Shown one piece after another: positions 16,819 to 25,298 of a stretch of 56,697 nucleotides of DNA; positions within the stretch are counted from its first letter, which is position 1; every line of letters starts with the position of its first letter. The notes under the pieces were generated by a model. That model saw nothing but the letters and a program-made list of their open reading frames with translations. It ran no database searches and was not told the DNA's origin. A program made the position numbers and the translations under genes. The stretch comes from Novosphingobium sp. HII-3. GTDB lineage: Bacteria > Pseudomonadota > Alphaproteobacteria > Sphingomonadales > Sphingomonadaceae. The stretch covers positions 1-56,697 of the forward strand of contig NZ_PPSM01000012.1 of NCBI RefSeq assembly GCF_002916655.1. The letters are read 5' to 3'.

Positions 16819-18159
16819 ATGCAGCACGAGGAAGCAGCCAATCTGCCTTACCTGCGCAAGGTCGTAGGCGCTTCGATGGCGGGAACGGTGGTGGAATGGT
16901 ACGAGTTTTTCCTGTACGGAACGGCAGCCACGCTTATATTCGGCAAGCTGTTTTTCCCCGCCACCGGCAATGAACTGGATGGGGTGATCGCTGCCTTTGC
17001 GACGTACGCGGTCGGTTTCATCGCGCGGCCGTTGGGCGGGATTATTTTCGGCCACATCGGTGACAAGGTGGGCCGCAAGTCTCTGCTGCAGTTCAGCCTT
17101 GTGCTCATCGGCGCATCCACGTTCCTCATGGGCTGTCTTCCGGATTTTCGTTCCATTGGATATTGGGCTCCGGTTCTTCTGGTACTGCTGCGGTTTATCC
17201 AAGGTTTTGCATTGGGTGGCGAGTGGGGGGGCGCGGTGTTGCTCGTGGCCGAACATAGCCCCAACAGAAGCCGGGCGTTCTGGGGGAGCTTCCCTCAAGC
17301 GGGTGTCCCGCTGGGCAATCTGCTGGCGACCGTCGTCCTGCTTATCCTCTCCGCCATTCTGTCGGAGATTGAATTCCTGGCGTGGGGCTGGCGAATCGGC
17401 TTCTGGCTCTCTGCAGTGATCGTAGGCATCGGGTACTACATACGCACTCAAATCGCGGACTCGCCCATTTTCGAGGCAGCTAAAGCTGAGGCGGAGCAGC
17501 GGGCCGACGACAGTTACGGCCTCGTCGAGGTGTTCCGTCGCTATCCGCGCAGCGTGTTTAGCGCAATGGGCCTGAGGGTGGGCGAAAACATCCTGTATTA
17601 CATGGTGGTCACGTTCTCGATCACATACCTCGCCCACATCGGTGTGGACACCACTCGTATTCTGACACTGCTGTTCTGCGCCCATATTCTGCAGGCAGCG
17701 CTTATTCCGCTGTTTGGAGCGGCAGCTGATAGGGTTGGGCGAAAGCCGGTCTATATCCTTGGTGCAGCGCTGGCGATGGTCTGGCCTTTTGCAGCCTTCC
17801 CCATGTTCGGTAGTGCGCATACGGAGGTCGTACTTGGGGGAATTTTGATCGGGATGTTCGTACATGCCCTGATGTATGCGTCACAGCCGGCAATCATGGC
17901 TGAAATGTTTCCCACCAGAATGCGCTATTCGGGTGTTTCGCTTGGCTACCAGGTCACGGCAATCGTTGCGGGATCTTGGGCGCCTCTGATTGGAACGAGC
18001 TTGCTGCGCGAGTACAACGACTGGCGACCGATTGCATATTATGTGATGGCGGCGGGTGCAATAAGCCTGATTTCCGCCTTGGCCATGAGAGAGACGAAGG
18101 GCGTTTCCCTGATTGCCATCGACCGTGAGGATGAGCGCCGGTTGGGTTCATCCTCTTGA
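16819..18159 (+). CDS. MHS-family major facilitator transporter
   Basis: A 446-residue integral membrane protein with about twelve predicted helices. Early segment GTVVEWYEFFLYGTAATL and FIARPLGGIIFGHIGDKVGRK match the metabolite:H+ symporter (MHS) group, with the MFS motif GDxxGRK between helices 2 and 3 and a second copy GAAADRVGRKP in the middle. Known members import organic acids, shikimate, proline/betaine or alpha-ketoglutarate. The substrate is not readable. It lies opposite to the glycan genes on both sides and its 3' end overlaps the O-antigen-ligase-like gene by 12 bases in convergent orientation. Confidence 0.9.
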   Translation: MQHEEAANLPYLRKVVGASMAGTVVEWYEFFLYGTAATLIFGKLFFPATGNELDGVIAAFATYAVGFIARPLGGIIFGHIGDKVGRKSLLQFSLVLIGASTFLMGCLPDFRSIGYWAPVLLVLLRFIQGFALGGEWGGAVLLVAEHSPNRSRAFWGSFPQAGVPLGNLLATVVLLILSAILSEIEFLAWGWRIGFWLSAVIVGIGYYIRTQIADSPIFEAAKAEAEQRADDSYGLVEVFRRYPRSVFSAMGLRVGENILYYMVVTFSITYLAHIGVDTTRILTLLFCAHILQAALIPLFGAAADRVGRKPVYILGAALAMVWPFAAFPMFGSAHTEVVLGGILIGMFVHALMYASQPAIMAEMFPTRMRYSGVSLGYQVTAIVAGSWAPLIGTSLLREYNDWRPIAYYVMAAGAISLISALAMRETKGVSLIAIDREDERRLGSSS

Positions 18160-19407
18160 GAGGCGCTGCCCAACTACAGGAAAGCCCGCAAACCCCAATC
18201 CGGTGAACAGCATGATGGTTGTTGGGACAAGCGCTGCAGGACGAACGAGTTCCACCGGAGACTTGCTCAACTGAAGGGCAAGATAGGAAAGCCAAAAGCA
18301 AGTCGGCAAGGACGGCGTCAGGACGAAGCGCCGCAGCAGACCGATGATTCCCACGCCCCAACTCATCACAAGAACCGCCAGGCCCAGATATCCGGTTTCA
18401 ACGATGGTTTGTATGTAGCTGTTGTGGAACGAGAAGGCGGTGCCTTCCTGGCGGATATGAAAGTACCGCCAGAACCCGACGGCATCAGGATTTTCGGGTA
18501 TCCAGAAGCCGAAATATCCGGTTCCAAGCCATGGGCTCTCCTCGATGATGAAGGCAGCGCGATACCACAGATAGCCCCTCCCCGTCAGGCCTGCATCCTT
18601 GGCGGAGAGTTCTTGTACAAGGGTCAGGAGAGGCTGGAAAAAGGCCGCACCGAGGATCAGCACAATGAGCATGGCTATGGTGAGCCCTGCCTTCAAGCCT
18701 GGCGTTCGCCTGCGTAAGGCCAGAAGGGGCAGAAGCAGCGCCACTGCGAGCGCAAGGGAAGCCACAGCCCCGGCAGAGTGCGCCCGGACTGTCGCGACGA
18801 GGCAGGCGCTCGCTATGGAGAGGGAGACAAGAGCTAGTCCTCTGGCCCGCTTTTCAAGGCAGGCAACTGCCATGATAAGGGCCAGTAGCACGCCCGTGGC
18901 AGCACTATTCGAGAAGTAGTTTTTGGCCTCCCCGCCGATTCCAACCAGCGCCGGTATGCCTTCGATGCCATCAAGCTGTGTGTTGCCCACCATGAGTGAA
19001 AGCACTGTGTAGCCACTGTAGACAATAAAGAGAGCCACCAGCACCGCTCTGGGTCGATCCGCTTGAGAAAAGACCAGCCCGGTAAACGCTGTCAGTATCA
19101 TCTGTACCGCGGCGCGGGAGGTGACTTCCGGATGGATTGCCCAGATAGTGGAAAGCAGCGCGAACAATGGATATGCAAGCTGTGGGCGGCACCGCTGGAA
19201 CACGTCCCTGCATTGATCAAGGCGCAGGCCGAGGTAGAGACACATCAGTGCCACCCCGATAGTTGCTCCCGCAGTCCCGGCGTTAGCGGGGATACGCGCC
19301 ATCAGGATCAACGCGACGAAGCCGCCGTCCTGCACATCGCGACGCTGGAACAATGCGCCCAGGCGACTGGAGCCGGGCGACGTCGTGCCCGTGGCAGCCG
19401 AATTCAT
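18148..19407 (-). CDS. O-antigen ligase / polymerase (Wzy/WaaL-like) membrane protein
   Basis: A 419-residue protein with about ten to twelve hydrophobic segments and a large periplasmic loop after the middle. The loop contains GLTGRGYLWYRAAFIIEESPW and FHNSYIQTIVETGYLG, the pattern of Wzy_C/O-antigen-ligase proteins (R-x-x-x-W and H-N-x-Y/F-x-x). These enzymes polymerise or ligate lipid-linked glycans on the periplasmic side. The ATG at 19407 follows GGAGG; it overlaps the stop of the broken acyltransferase (ATGA). Whether it is a ligase or a polymerase cannot be told from sequence. Confidence 0.8.
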   Translation of the reverse strand: MNSAATGTTSPGSSRLGALFQRRDVQDGGFVALILMARIPANAGTAGATIGVALMCLYLGLRLDQCRDVFQRCRPQLAYPLFALLSTIWAIHPEVTSRAAVQMILTAFTGLVFSQADRPRAVLVALFIVYSGYTVLSLMVGNTQLDGIEGIPALVGIGGEAKNYFSNSAATGVLLALIMAVACLEKRARGLALVSLSIASACLVATVRAHSAGAVASLALAVALLLPLLALRRRTPGLKAGLTIAMLIVLILGAAFFQPLLTLVQELSAKDAGLTGRGYLWYRAAFIIEESPWLGTGYFGFWIPENPDAVGFWRYFHIRQEGTAFSFHNSYIQTIVETGYLGLAVLVMSWGVGIIGLLRRFVLTPSLPTCFWLSYLALQLSKSPVELVRPAALVPTTIMLFTGLGFAGFPVVGQRLSRG

Positions 19408-19918
19408 CCCCGTTCCTCCTTCAAGGACACGGGTTCCGCCGAAGAACATACGCCTTCTGAAAGCCACAATGTGTCATGCTCCATCGTTCCGAGTGGCTTT
19501 TCGACCCAGGAATAGACGAGCCAGGCCGCCGCAATGAAACCGCCGATCACATCAATTCCCACAGCTGCCGCACTGCAGAGGTCAGTCAGGTCCAGTTCGA
19601 TCGAATTCAAGATCGCGGCCTGCGTAACGAAGGGATGTAGGAGGTAACGCGCGTAGCTGGCGTCACCCAGAACGAACACCGGCGAGCGTTTCAGCGGCAG
19701 GCCGCCTTTCTCTGCCACTAAAGATGCACCCACCGCTATGGTAGCCGTGAACATCGACAGCGACCAGCCACCCGGCATTGCCCGTTGATGGACGGCAATC
19801 ATAAGTGGCAACGCAAGAGCGAAAGGAGCGGCCCGGGTGCGACACGAAGCACCTGAAGACGGGCAAACGCCACCAGCAAGGCTGCTACTGCACGCAGAGC
19901 CTGTATGTTGAGCGGCAT
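19404..19918 (-). pseudogene. Acyltransferase-3 family gene with large internal deletion
   Basis: The ATG at 19918 opens MPLNIQALRAVAALLVAFAR, the hallmark N-terminus of acyltransferase-3 membrane proteins (N-I-Q-x-L-R-A-V-A). This frame ends after 39 codons near 19799. A second frame from about 19811 to 19404 supplies only the C-terminus: VFVLGDASYARYLLHPFV and YSWVEKPLG. A whole enzyme is about 350 residues; some 200 or more are missing, including the catalytic His segment after helix 1. The gene once O-acylated a glycan, presumably the product of its operon neighbours, and is now dead. The downstream O-antigen-ligase-like gene still overlaps its stop. Confidence 0.75.
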
Positions 19919-20161
19919 GCAGTGGCCTCTAGATCGAAGATCGGATTGAACCTGTTCCGAATACACGTCAGGCTCTCGGAGGTCGATGCCGGCGCACTCC
20001 TGACAAACTCTGATATGGAGCAATCTTTCGCAGCGATTGCTGCCGCCGCACAACCGCACCGCCACCGCTCGTCTCGGCGGCAACGATCTATGCGGTTATT
20101 CGTTTTCCACCTGAGGGCGGCTCTGTTCTGGCCGTCGTATGTTGAATGGAAGGCTTGTTGT

Positions 20162-20926
20162 TTGTCGCGCTTGCTTGATGAGGGTCTGAACCGCTTCCTT
20201 GCCAGGTTGCTCCTGCGTTCGGAACTGTCGGTGGCGGAGCGCGACGCCATCCTTCGTCTGCGCGGGCGGGTCGCGGAAGTGCCGCGCGGGCGCGAACTGG
20301 TCCTGCCGGAGCGGCCGGTGGAGCAGGCAATCCTTGTGATCGAGGGCCTGATTGCCCGCTTTGACCAGATGAATGACGGCCGCCGGCAAATAACCGCGCT
20401 CCACATCGCGGGCGATGTGTCAGATCTTCATTCCGTACCGGTCCCGGTTCCCGCGTGGGGTATAGAAGCTGCAGCCAATTCCACTATCGCCCTGATAAGC
20501 CATGACGATATACGTGCGGCCGCCGTGAAGTTTCCAGCGCTGGCATTCGCCTTCTGGCGCGATACGGTTGTTGATGCCTCCATTCTCGCCAAGTGGACCG
20601 CCAATCTGGGCCGGGCTGACGCCGCCACGCGTCTGGCCCATCTTCTGTGCGAGATCGGAACGCGAATGGAAGTTGCCGGCGTAGGCGGACGGGATGATTT
20701 CTCCCTCGGCCTAACCCAGGCGCAACTCGCTGACACGCTTGGGCTTACCACGGTGCATGTGAACCGTACGGTTATGGCGCTGAGAAATCTTGTCGGCCTG
20801 TCGTTTGCCGGCGGCAGGGTCCAGGTCGACAATTGGCCCGCACTGGCTCATATTGGTGCTTACGATGATGGCTATCTTATGCTCGACAAGGATGCCGCTG
20901 CGCAGGAGTGGGCTTCCATCAGCTGA
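20162..20926 (+). CDS. Crp/Fnr-family transcription regulator
   Basis: About 254 residues. The N-terminal part is a cupin-like sensor domain (RGRELVLPERPVEQAILVIEGL, RQITALHIAGDVSDLHS), and the C-terminal helix-turn-helix is GLTQAQLADTLGLTTVHVNR. No cysteine set for an Fnr iron-sulfur cluster and no clear cAMP pocket were seen, as usual for sphingomonad members. The start is uncertain: TTG at 20162 follows GGAAGG and fits the family length; an ATG at 20090 gives 24 more residues. It is divergent from the glycan genes and may regulate them. Its 3' end overlaps the DUF6894 gene by eight bases. Confidence 0.82.
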   Translation: MSRLLDEGLNRFLARLLLRSELSVAERDAILRLRGRVAEVPRGRELVLPERPVEQAILVIEGLIARFDQMNDGRRQITALHIAGDVSDLHSVPVPVPAWGIEAAANSTIALISHDDIRAAAVKFPALAFAFWRDTVVDASILAKWTANLGRADAATRLAHLLCEIGTRMEVAGVGGRDDFSLGLTQAQLADTLGLTTVHVNRTVMALRNLVGLSFAGGRVQVDNWPALAHIGAYDDGYLMLDKDAAAQEWASIS

Positions 20927-21155
20927 CGCGCCGATCCTCCACGGCCAAGGTCACGGAAAAGAGTAGCTGCCGATCCTCCCTGCTGACTTCGACGCGCCAG
21001 CATGAGTTGCGCTCGATGACGTCCGCCTTCTCCAGCAGGACCTGCCCCAGGAAGCGAACCGCCATCACCCTGGCTTCTTGAACGTTGCCCAGTTCAGTGC
21101 CCGTGAGATCGGGAGCAGCCTCGCCATTGTAGATATCGAAATAGTAGGTTGGCAT
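20919..21155 (-). CDS. DUF6894 family protein
   Basis: A 78-residue protein starting MPTYYFDIYNGEAAPDLTGT, with a central helix QEARVMAVRFLGQVL and a closing beta segment SCWRVEVSREDRQLLFSVTL. This matches the small DUF6894 proteins frequent in rhizobia and sphingomonads, whose function is unknown. It stands alone, divergent from the sensor kinase gene and convergent with the Crp/Fnr gene. Confidence 0.82.
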   Translation of the reverse strand: MPTYYFDIYNGEAAPDLTGTELGNVQEARVMAVRFLGQVLLEKADVIERNSCWRVEVSREDRQLLFSVTLAVEDRRVS

Positions 21156-21354
21156 AGCTGCCCTCCATACCTGCCCGATTAGGGGAACCAGAAATCACCG
21201 ATGATTCAATGCGTAACGCGCGCTTGAGGTTCCGCCGAACGGCTGACGCATGATCTGGGTTCCGAACGTCTGCACTCCCCGTTGCGCGAGGGAAATGGTT
21301 CTCCATGAATTTTCCGGCTTCCACTTCGGTCCCTGACGAGCCACAGCGGCGCCG

Positions 21355-22959
21355 ATGAGCGCGCCCGCTATGCCTGCCCGCGCTGCCCCCAGGCGGCAGC
21401 TGTCTCTTGCGCCGCGCGCCAAGGATCTGCCACTGCTGCTCGTCTACGGGTTCGCCTTCGGATTGCTCAACTGGGCGGCTCATCTTTGGGGCGGACCCGG
21501 GTTCTTTTCGCTTTGGTATCCCGCAGCCGGTCTGCGCTTGGCAGTACTGTGGCACTGCGGGTTACGCCTCACCCCGTGGCTGATCGTCACCGAACTGGTT
21601 ACAGACTGTGTCACCGGTGCCATCCCCCTGACGGGGTCAGCGACCCTGTCAAGCGTCATAGGTGCAGCGCGTCCCGGAGTGACATGCGGCGTGGCCCTTG
21701 CGGCCACTGGCGCCCTCCTGCGCGGAAAGGCCGGTGTTCTGACACAACCCCCTATGCCGCTGGGGCTTGCCGCCATTGCCGCTCCCATATTCAACGCGCT
21801 GGCGGTGCCGCCACTCGAATTTCTCTTTTGGAAAACATCGTCGTATCGCAGCGGGGTCGATGTTGTCATCTCTCTCACGGGGCTGGCGGTGGGCGACGTC
21901 CTGGGCATCCTGATCCTCGCGCCGCCGATCCTCTGGCTTGCAGGAGCGATCGACGGTGGCACGCTCACGAAGCCCAGGCTACCCCGCGGCCGTCTGCTGG
22001 CCGATGCCCTGCCGCTGGTCGCAAGCCTTCTTCTTACCGCCGCACTCGCGCGCGCGGGGCTTGGAGTTCAGGCCGCGCCTTCCCTTCTCGGAGGGGCATG
22101 GATCGGTCTGCGTCACGGCCGGGCAGCGGCATGGCTTGCCATTTCGGCACAGGCCTTCGTGTTTCTCACCTACTCCGCTTCCGCCGGTTCCATGACTGCA
22201 GCGGATCGTCTCGAATTGCACATCGGACTTGCAGCCGTGGTGCTGGTCACATGGCTGGCGGGCAGCTTCGCCGACACACAGACCGCCTCGCAGGCCCTGC
22301 TGGACAGGCGCAACCGCCTTCTTTTCCAAGCTGAACGCCTGAAAACCCTGCGGGCAATGTCCGTGGCCGTGATCCATGAGGTCAGCCAGCCCCTTTCAAC
22401 GCTTGCCATCGAGGCGGCACACCTGCGAAAGCTGACGGAGGGGCAGGATACAGATCTCGCAGAAAGCGCGGCACTGATCGATCGGAAGGCACAGGCTTTG
22501 TCCGAAATGGTGCGCCGGCTTCGTCGGTTCGGAGGGCGGGACGTCGACGAGCCATCCCTTGTTCCCCTGGCGATGCTGGTAAAGACTGCCTGCCAGATCG
22601 TGGCCGCGGAAGCCGGCAGTCAGGGCCGAACAGTTGACCTTGCTGCTCTTCCGCCTGATCTTGTTGTACAGGTTCAGGAAATTGAACTCGTCCAGGCGCT
22701 CGTAAATCTCCTGCGCAATGCCCTTGCCGCAAGCCCGCAGGGAACCGCCAGCGTGGCGGCTGCAACAGCAGGCGAGTTCGTCAAGATCATCATCGCAAAT
22801 CCGCGTCCTGTCAGACGAACGCAAGGTGCTGGCATGGGCGTCGGCCTCATCATCGCTCGAACCATCGTCGAGGCGCACGGAGGGACCATCGTGAGGGACG
22901 ATGACGCAGCAGAGACCCGCTTCGTTCTGTCCCTGCCACTTTCCGGAGTGCTGCCATGA
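21355..22959 (+). CDS. MASE1-domain sensor histidine kinase
   Basis: A 534-residue membrane kinase. Residues ~25-310 form a MASE1 sensor with about eight helices and the characteristic FFSLWYPAAGLRLAVL. A HisKA region follows with VIHEVSQPLSTLAIEAAHL (phospho-acceptor His341), an N-box LVNLLRNALAASP and a G-box GMGVGLIIARTIVEAHGG. It would autophosphorylate in response to an unknown signal and pass phosphate to the regulator whose start overlaps its stop. ATG at 21355 is used; the in-frame ATG at 21370 is possible. Confidence 0.88.
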   Translation: MSAPAMPARAAPRRQLSLAPRAKDLPLLLVYGFAFGLLNWAAHLWGGPGFFSLWYPAAGLRLAVLWHCGLRLTPWLIVTELVTDCVTGAIPLTGSATLSSVIGAARPGVTCGVALAATGALLRGKAGVLTQPPMPLGLAAIAAPIFNALAVPPLEFLFWKTSSYRSGVDVVISLTGLAVGDVLGILILAPPILWLAGAIDGGTLTKPRLPRGRLLADALPLVASLLLTAALARAGLGVQAAPSLLGGAWIGLRHGRAAAWLAISAQAFVFLTYSASAGSMTAADRLELHIGLAAVVLVTWLAGSFADTQTASQALLDRRNRLLFQAERLKTLRAMSVAVIHEVSQPLSTLAIEAAHLRKLTEGQDTDLAESAALIDRKAQALSEMVRRLRRFGGRDVDEPSLVPLAMLVKTACQIVAAEAGSQGRTVDLAALPPDLVVQVQEIELVQALVNLLRNALAASPQGTASVAAATAGEFVKIIIANPRPVRRTQGAGMGVGLIIARTIVEAHGGTIVRDDDAAETRFVLSLPLSGVLP

Positions 22960-23546
22960 CCACCGAGAAGCCTGTCGTAGGCGTTCTTGACGACGACGGG
23001 GACCTCGCGGCGACCGTCGCGCGGCTGCTGCGACGCCATGGCCTTGAAGCCCGCCCGTTCGATAGCCCGGCAGCCTTGCTGAACGATCTGGCGTCATGCT
23101 CCTTCGGATGCGTCATCAGTGACATCCAGATGGGGGAGATGGATGGTTTCGCGTTTGCCGATGCATTGCGCAGCAGGGATCCAGGTGTTGCTCTGGTCTT
23201 CATGACGGCTTGGCCGACCACGGCTCACGCCGTAGATGCCGTTCGGCGGCACGGCGGGCTAGACTACCTGGAGAAGCCGATCGACGAGCAGCGGCTGCTC
23301 GCAGCCGTCGAGGAAGGCGTGGCGTGGTCCGTGCGGGAACGGCGTATCGCCAGCGTCACCGCCTCCTTCACCCGACGAGAACGACATGTGTTCGACCTGC
23401 TCGTCCGTGGTCACTCGAACAAGGAGATCGCCGAGAGGCTGGCGATTTCGGCCCGCACTGTGGAGGATCACAGGGCCTCGATCGTAACCAAGACTCGCAC
23501 GAATGGATTGGCACAGCTTGTCGCCCTCAGCCGGGGTGAGCCATAG
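22956..23546 (+). CDS. FixJ/NarL-type response regulator
   Basis: A 196-residue two-domain regulator. The receiver domain has acidic residues DDDGD near 12-16, the phospho-acceptor Asp56 in VISDIQMGEMDG, a Thr/Ser position in FMTAWP and the Lys in YLEKPID. The C-terminal LuxR-type helix-turn-helix is FTRRERHVFDLLVRGHSNKE and SARTVEDHRASI. This is the FixJ/TodT layout that pairs with PAS or MASE kinases. It is coupled to the kinase by a four-base overlap and is followed by a strong terminator. Confidence 0.9.
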   Translation: MTTEKPVVGVLDDDGDLAATVARLLRRHGLEARPFDSPAALLNDLASCSFGCVISDIQMGEMDGFAFADALRSRDPGVALVFMTAWPTTAHAVDAVRRHGGLDYLEKPIDEQRLLAAVEEGVAWSVRERRIASVTASFTRRERHVFDLLVRGHSNKEIAERLAISARTVEDHRASIVTKTRTNGLAQLVALSRGEP

Positions 23547-23709
23547 TGACCGTCAATACCGGGAATTACCCGGATGGACTAGCTCGTCCCTCAGCACCAT
23601 AAAGCGCGAAAATTTGCGCCGCTTCACGAGTTTCCGGAGCCATGGCTCCATCGATCTTCACCAGGCGACCCGAAGGGCTGTCCGCATTTCTGGACATGTC
23701 CTGAGACCT

Positions 23710-23745
23710 GCCGGCGGGAGCTACGTTCTCCCGCCGGCTCCTTTT
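23710..23745 (+). terminator. Rho-independent terminator after the kinase/regulator pair
   Basis: A perfect 11-bp stem, GCCGGCGGGAG (23710-23720) with CTCCCGCCGGC (23728-23738), a 7-base loop and then a short pyrimidine run with TTTT. It lies 164 bases after the regulator stop and 151 bases before the next start, so it probably separates the two transcripts. The rest of the 350-base gap between these genes holds nothing recognisable. Confidence 0.75.
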
Positions 23746-23895
23746 CCCTCTCGGTTCGCCTGGCCCCCGAAGCATCGTTCACGGCGCCCGCCTGAGCGCA
23801 AACGTGCTAACCTAGCTTGAGGCGCGGAACTTGAGCCCCTGCTCGTCGCCTAATGATCGTCGTCCTTGCACAAAGGATTGCTCAAGGAGAGGAAC

Positions 23896-24420
23896 ATGCG
23901 AAAATTCAAGATCATCATGGCGATATCGGCATTGACCCTGCCATTAGCGGCTCAGGCGCAGGTAGGGACAGGAACTGCCGGATCGGGCACCACTTCGGGC
24001 TCGACCACCGGGACCGATACAACCACTCGCGGCTCCCGTACAGGCGGTCAGAACGACGGCACGGCGGCGCAGCGTGGCAGTACTGAGCGCTCCACCACCA
24101 GCACGCGCTCGCGCAATCAGAACACAACAACGTCTCCTCGCCGGACCGGTCCGCAAACCGACAGCAGCACCACGACCACCGGCCGGTCAGGTTCCGACAG
24201 CCGCACTGGCATGGGCACCGGGGCTGAGGGCGGTATCGGAAGCGGCACCACTGGCGCAGGCACGGACACCGGGACCTGGGGCACGGGCGATACGCCCCCG
24301 GGAACGGCAGGTTCGACCGGCTCTTCCTCGACCTCCGGCGGCACCAGCGGCGGCGGAACGGGCATGAGCGGGTCGGGCACCGGGTCCGGGACAGGCATGT
24401 CCGACGGTACAACGCCCTGA
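23896..24420 (+). CDS. Secreted Gly/Ser/Thr-rich low-complexity protein
   Basis: A 174-residue protein with a clear signal peptide (MRKFKIIMAISALTLPLAAQ, cleavage after AQA). The mature part is almost only Gly, Thr, Ser, Asp, Asn, Gln and Arg, with dipeptides such as SGT, TGT and GTG repeated without a fixed period and no cysteine. Such composition suggests an unfolded or surface/matrix protein rather than an enzyme. ATG at 23896 follows GGAGAGG at good spacing. No family is recognised. Confidence 0.75.
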   Translation: MRKFKIIMAISALTLPLAAQAQVGTGTAGSGTTSGSTTGTDTTTRGSRTGGQNDGTAAQRGSTERSTTSTRSRNQNTTTSPRRTGPQTDSSTTTTGRSGSDSRTGMGTGAEGGIGSGTTGAGTDTGTWGTGDTPPGTAGSTGSSSTSGGTSGGGTGMSGSGTGSGTGMSDGTTP

Positions 24421-24427
24421 CGTGCTA

Positions 24428-24460
24428 CTATGGCCGGCCCTCCAGGAGCGCCGGCCATAG
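24428..24460. terminator. Possible terminator hairpin after the low-complexity gene
   Basis: A perfect 11-bp inverted repeat, CTATGGCCGGC (24428-24438) and GCCGGCCATAG (24450-24460), eight bases after the stop. No T-run follows on either strand, so termination is likely weak or protein-assisted. Confidence 0.5.
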
Positions 24461-24530
24461 ATAAACGTAACGATTGAGCGGGCGCGCGTAGTCCGGTTCC
24501 TCACTTGCCAACCTCCACTTGAGGTCCGCG

Positions 24531-25196
24531 TCAGGTCGATGCCGAGAACTGCTCTGGTCCGCGCGTCGCTTCGATTGTGTCCTCGCCGGAGAGTGTCTTC
24601 CTGAAAAGCGACTTTACCAGTCTCTCTTCAAGTATTCTTCCGGCCACGTAGAGAGCGGCGAAGATGCCGGCAAAGACATAGCCCGGCTTCGGCGATGGCC
24701 CCTTGCTTTCGCTCTTGTCCTTGGCATCCTTTTTCTTCTCCGGCTCGGGCGCACCAAGAGCCTTGTCTATCCAGTGCATTGGCACATCGGCCGACTTCTT
24801 GGCGTCCTCGCCCTTCGACTTCGCAGCTTCTTTCGCCGCGCTGGCCGAGGACTTTTCCCATTGCCCGAGCATGACGCTGAGTTGCGCGAAGCCGAGGAAC
24901 AGCAGCGGTGCAAGGAAGCAATACAAGAGGGCGCGACTTACAAGATGATAGCGGAGCACCAGTCCGCCCGTCCCCCGTTCGATTTCCAGAACGCCGCCGT
25001 CGAAGATCGACATCTTGTCCTGCGCGACCGGATCCTTCTTGCGAAATGTCAGTGTACCGTGACCACGCTCATGACTGGTGCCGGTCTGACGAAACAAGGG
25101 GGCGAGCCTGTCGAGAGCCTCCTCGCTCGTTTGACCGGGAGAAAGCGTCAGGCTTCCCTTGATGTGCCAGATCCACTCGAAAAGACGCGAGTTCAT
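24531..25196 (-). CDS. Hypothetical membrane protein
   Basis: A 221-residue protein of unknown family. The N-terminal ~90 residues (MNSRLFEWIWHIKGSLTL onward, LTFRKKDPVAQDKMSIFDGG) look like a small beta-rich cytoplasmic domain. A hydrophobic segment YCFLAPLLFLGFAQLSVML follows, then a charged Lys/Glu/Ala linker (about residues 115-170, alternating K and E/D) and a second hydrophobic segment YVFAGIFAALYVAGRIL near the C-terminus. ATG at 25196 has AGGAG upstream; an ATG at 25247 would add 17 residues with no ribosome site. It is transcribed away from the low-complexity gene's end. Confidence 0.7.
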   Translation of the reverse strand: MNSRLFEWIWHIKGSLTLSPGQTSEEALDRLAPLFRQTGTSHERGHGTLTFRKKDPVAQDKMSIFDGGVLEIERGTGGLVLRYHLVSRALLYCFLAPLLFLGFAQLSVMLGQWEKSSASAAKEAAKSKGEDAKKSADVPMHWIDKALGAPEPEKKKDAKDKSESKGPSPKPGYVFAGIFAALYVAGRILEERLVKSLFRKTLSGEDTIEATRGPEQFSAST

Positions 25197-25298
25197 AAGA
25201 TCTCCTGTCCGACGCAGCTTGCCGGAGGCAATGCTGCCTCGGGTCACCCGGACGAAGTCGCCCGGGCTTGGGGAATGTAGCGGTTCAGGCCGCCTCGA

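Noticed and set aside
16714..17865. Open frame of 383 codons on the minus strand
   Set aside because: Antisense to the MHS transporter; highly charged and without family features.
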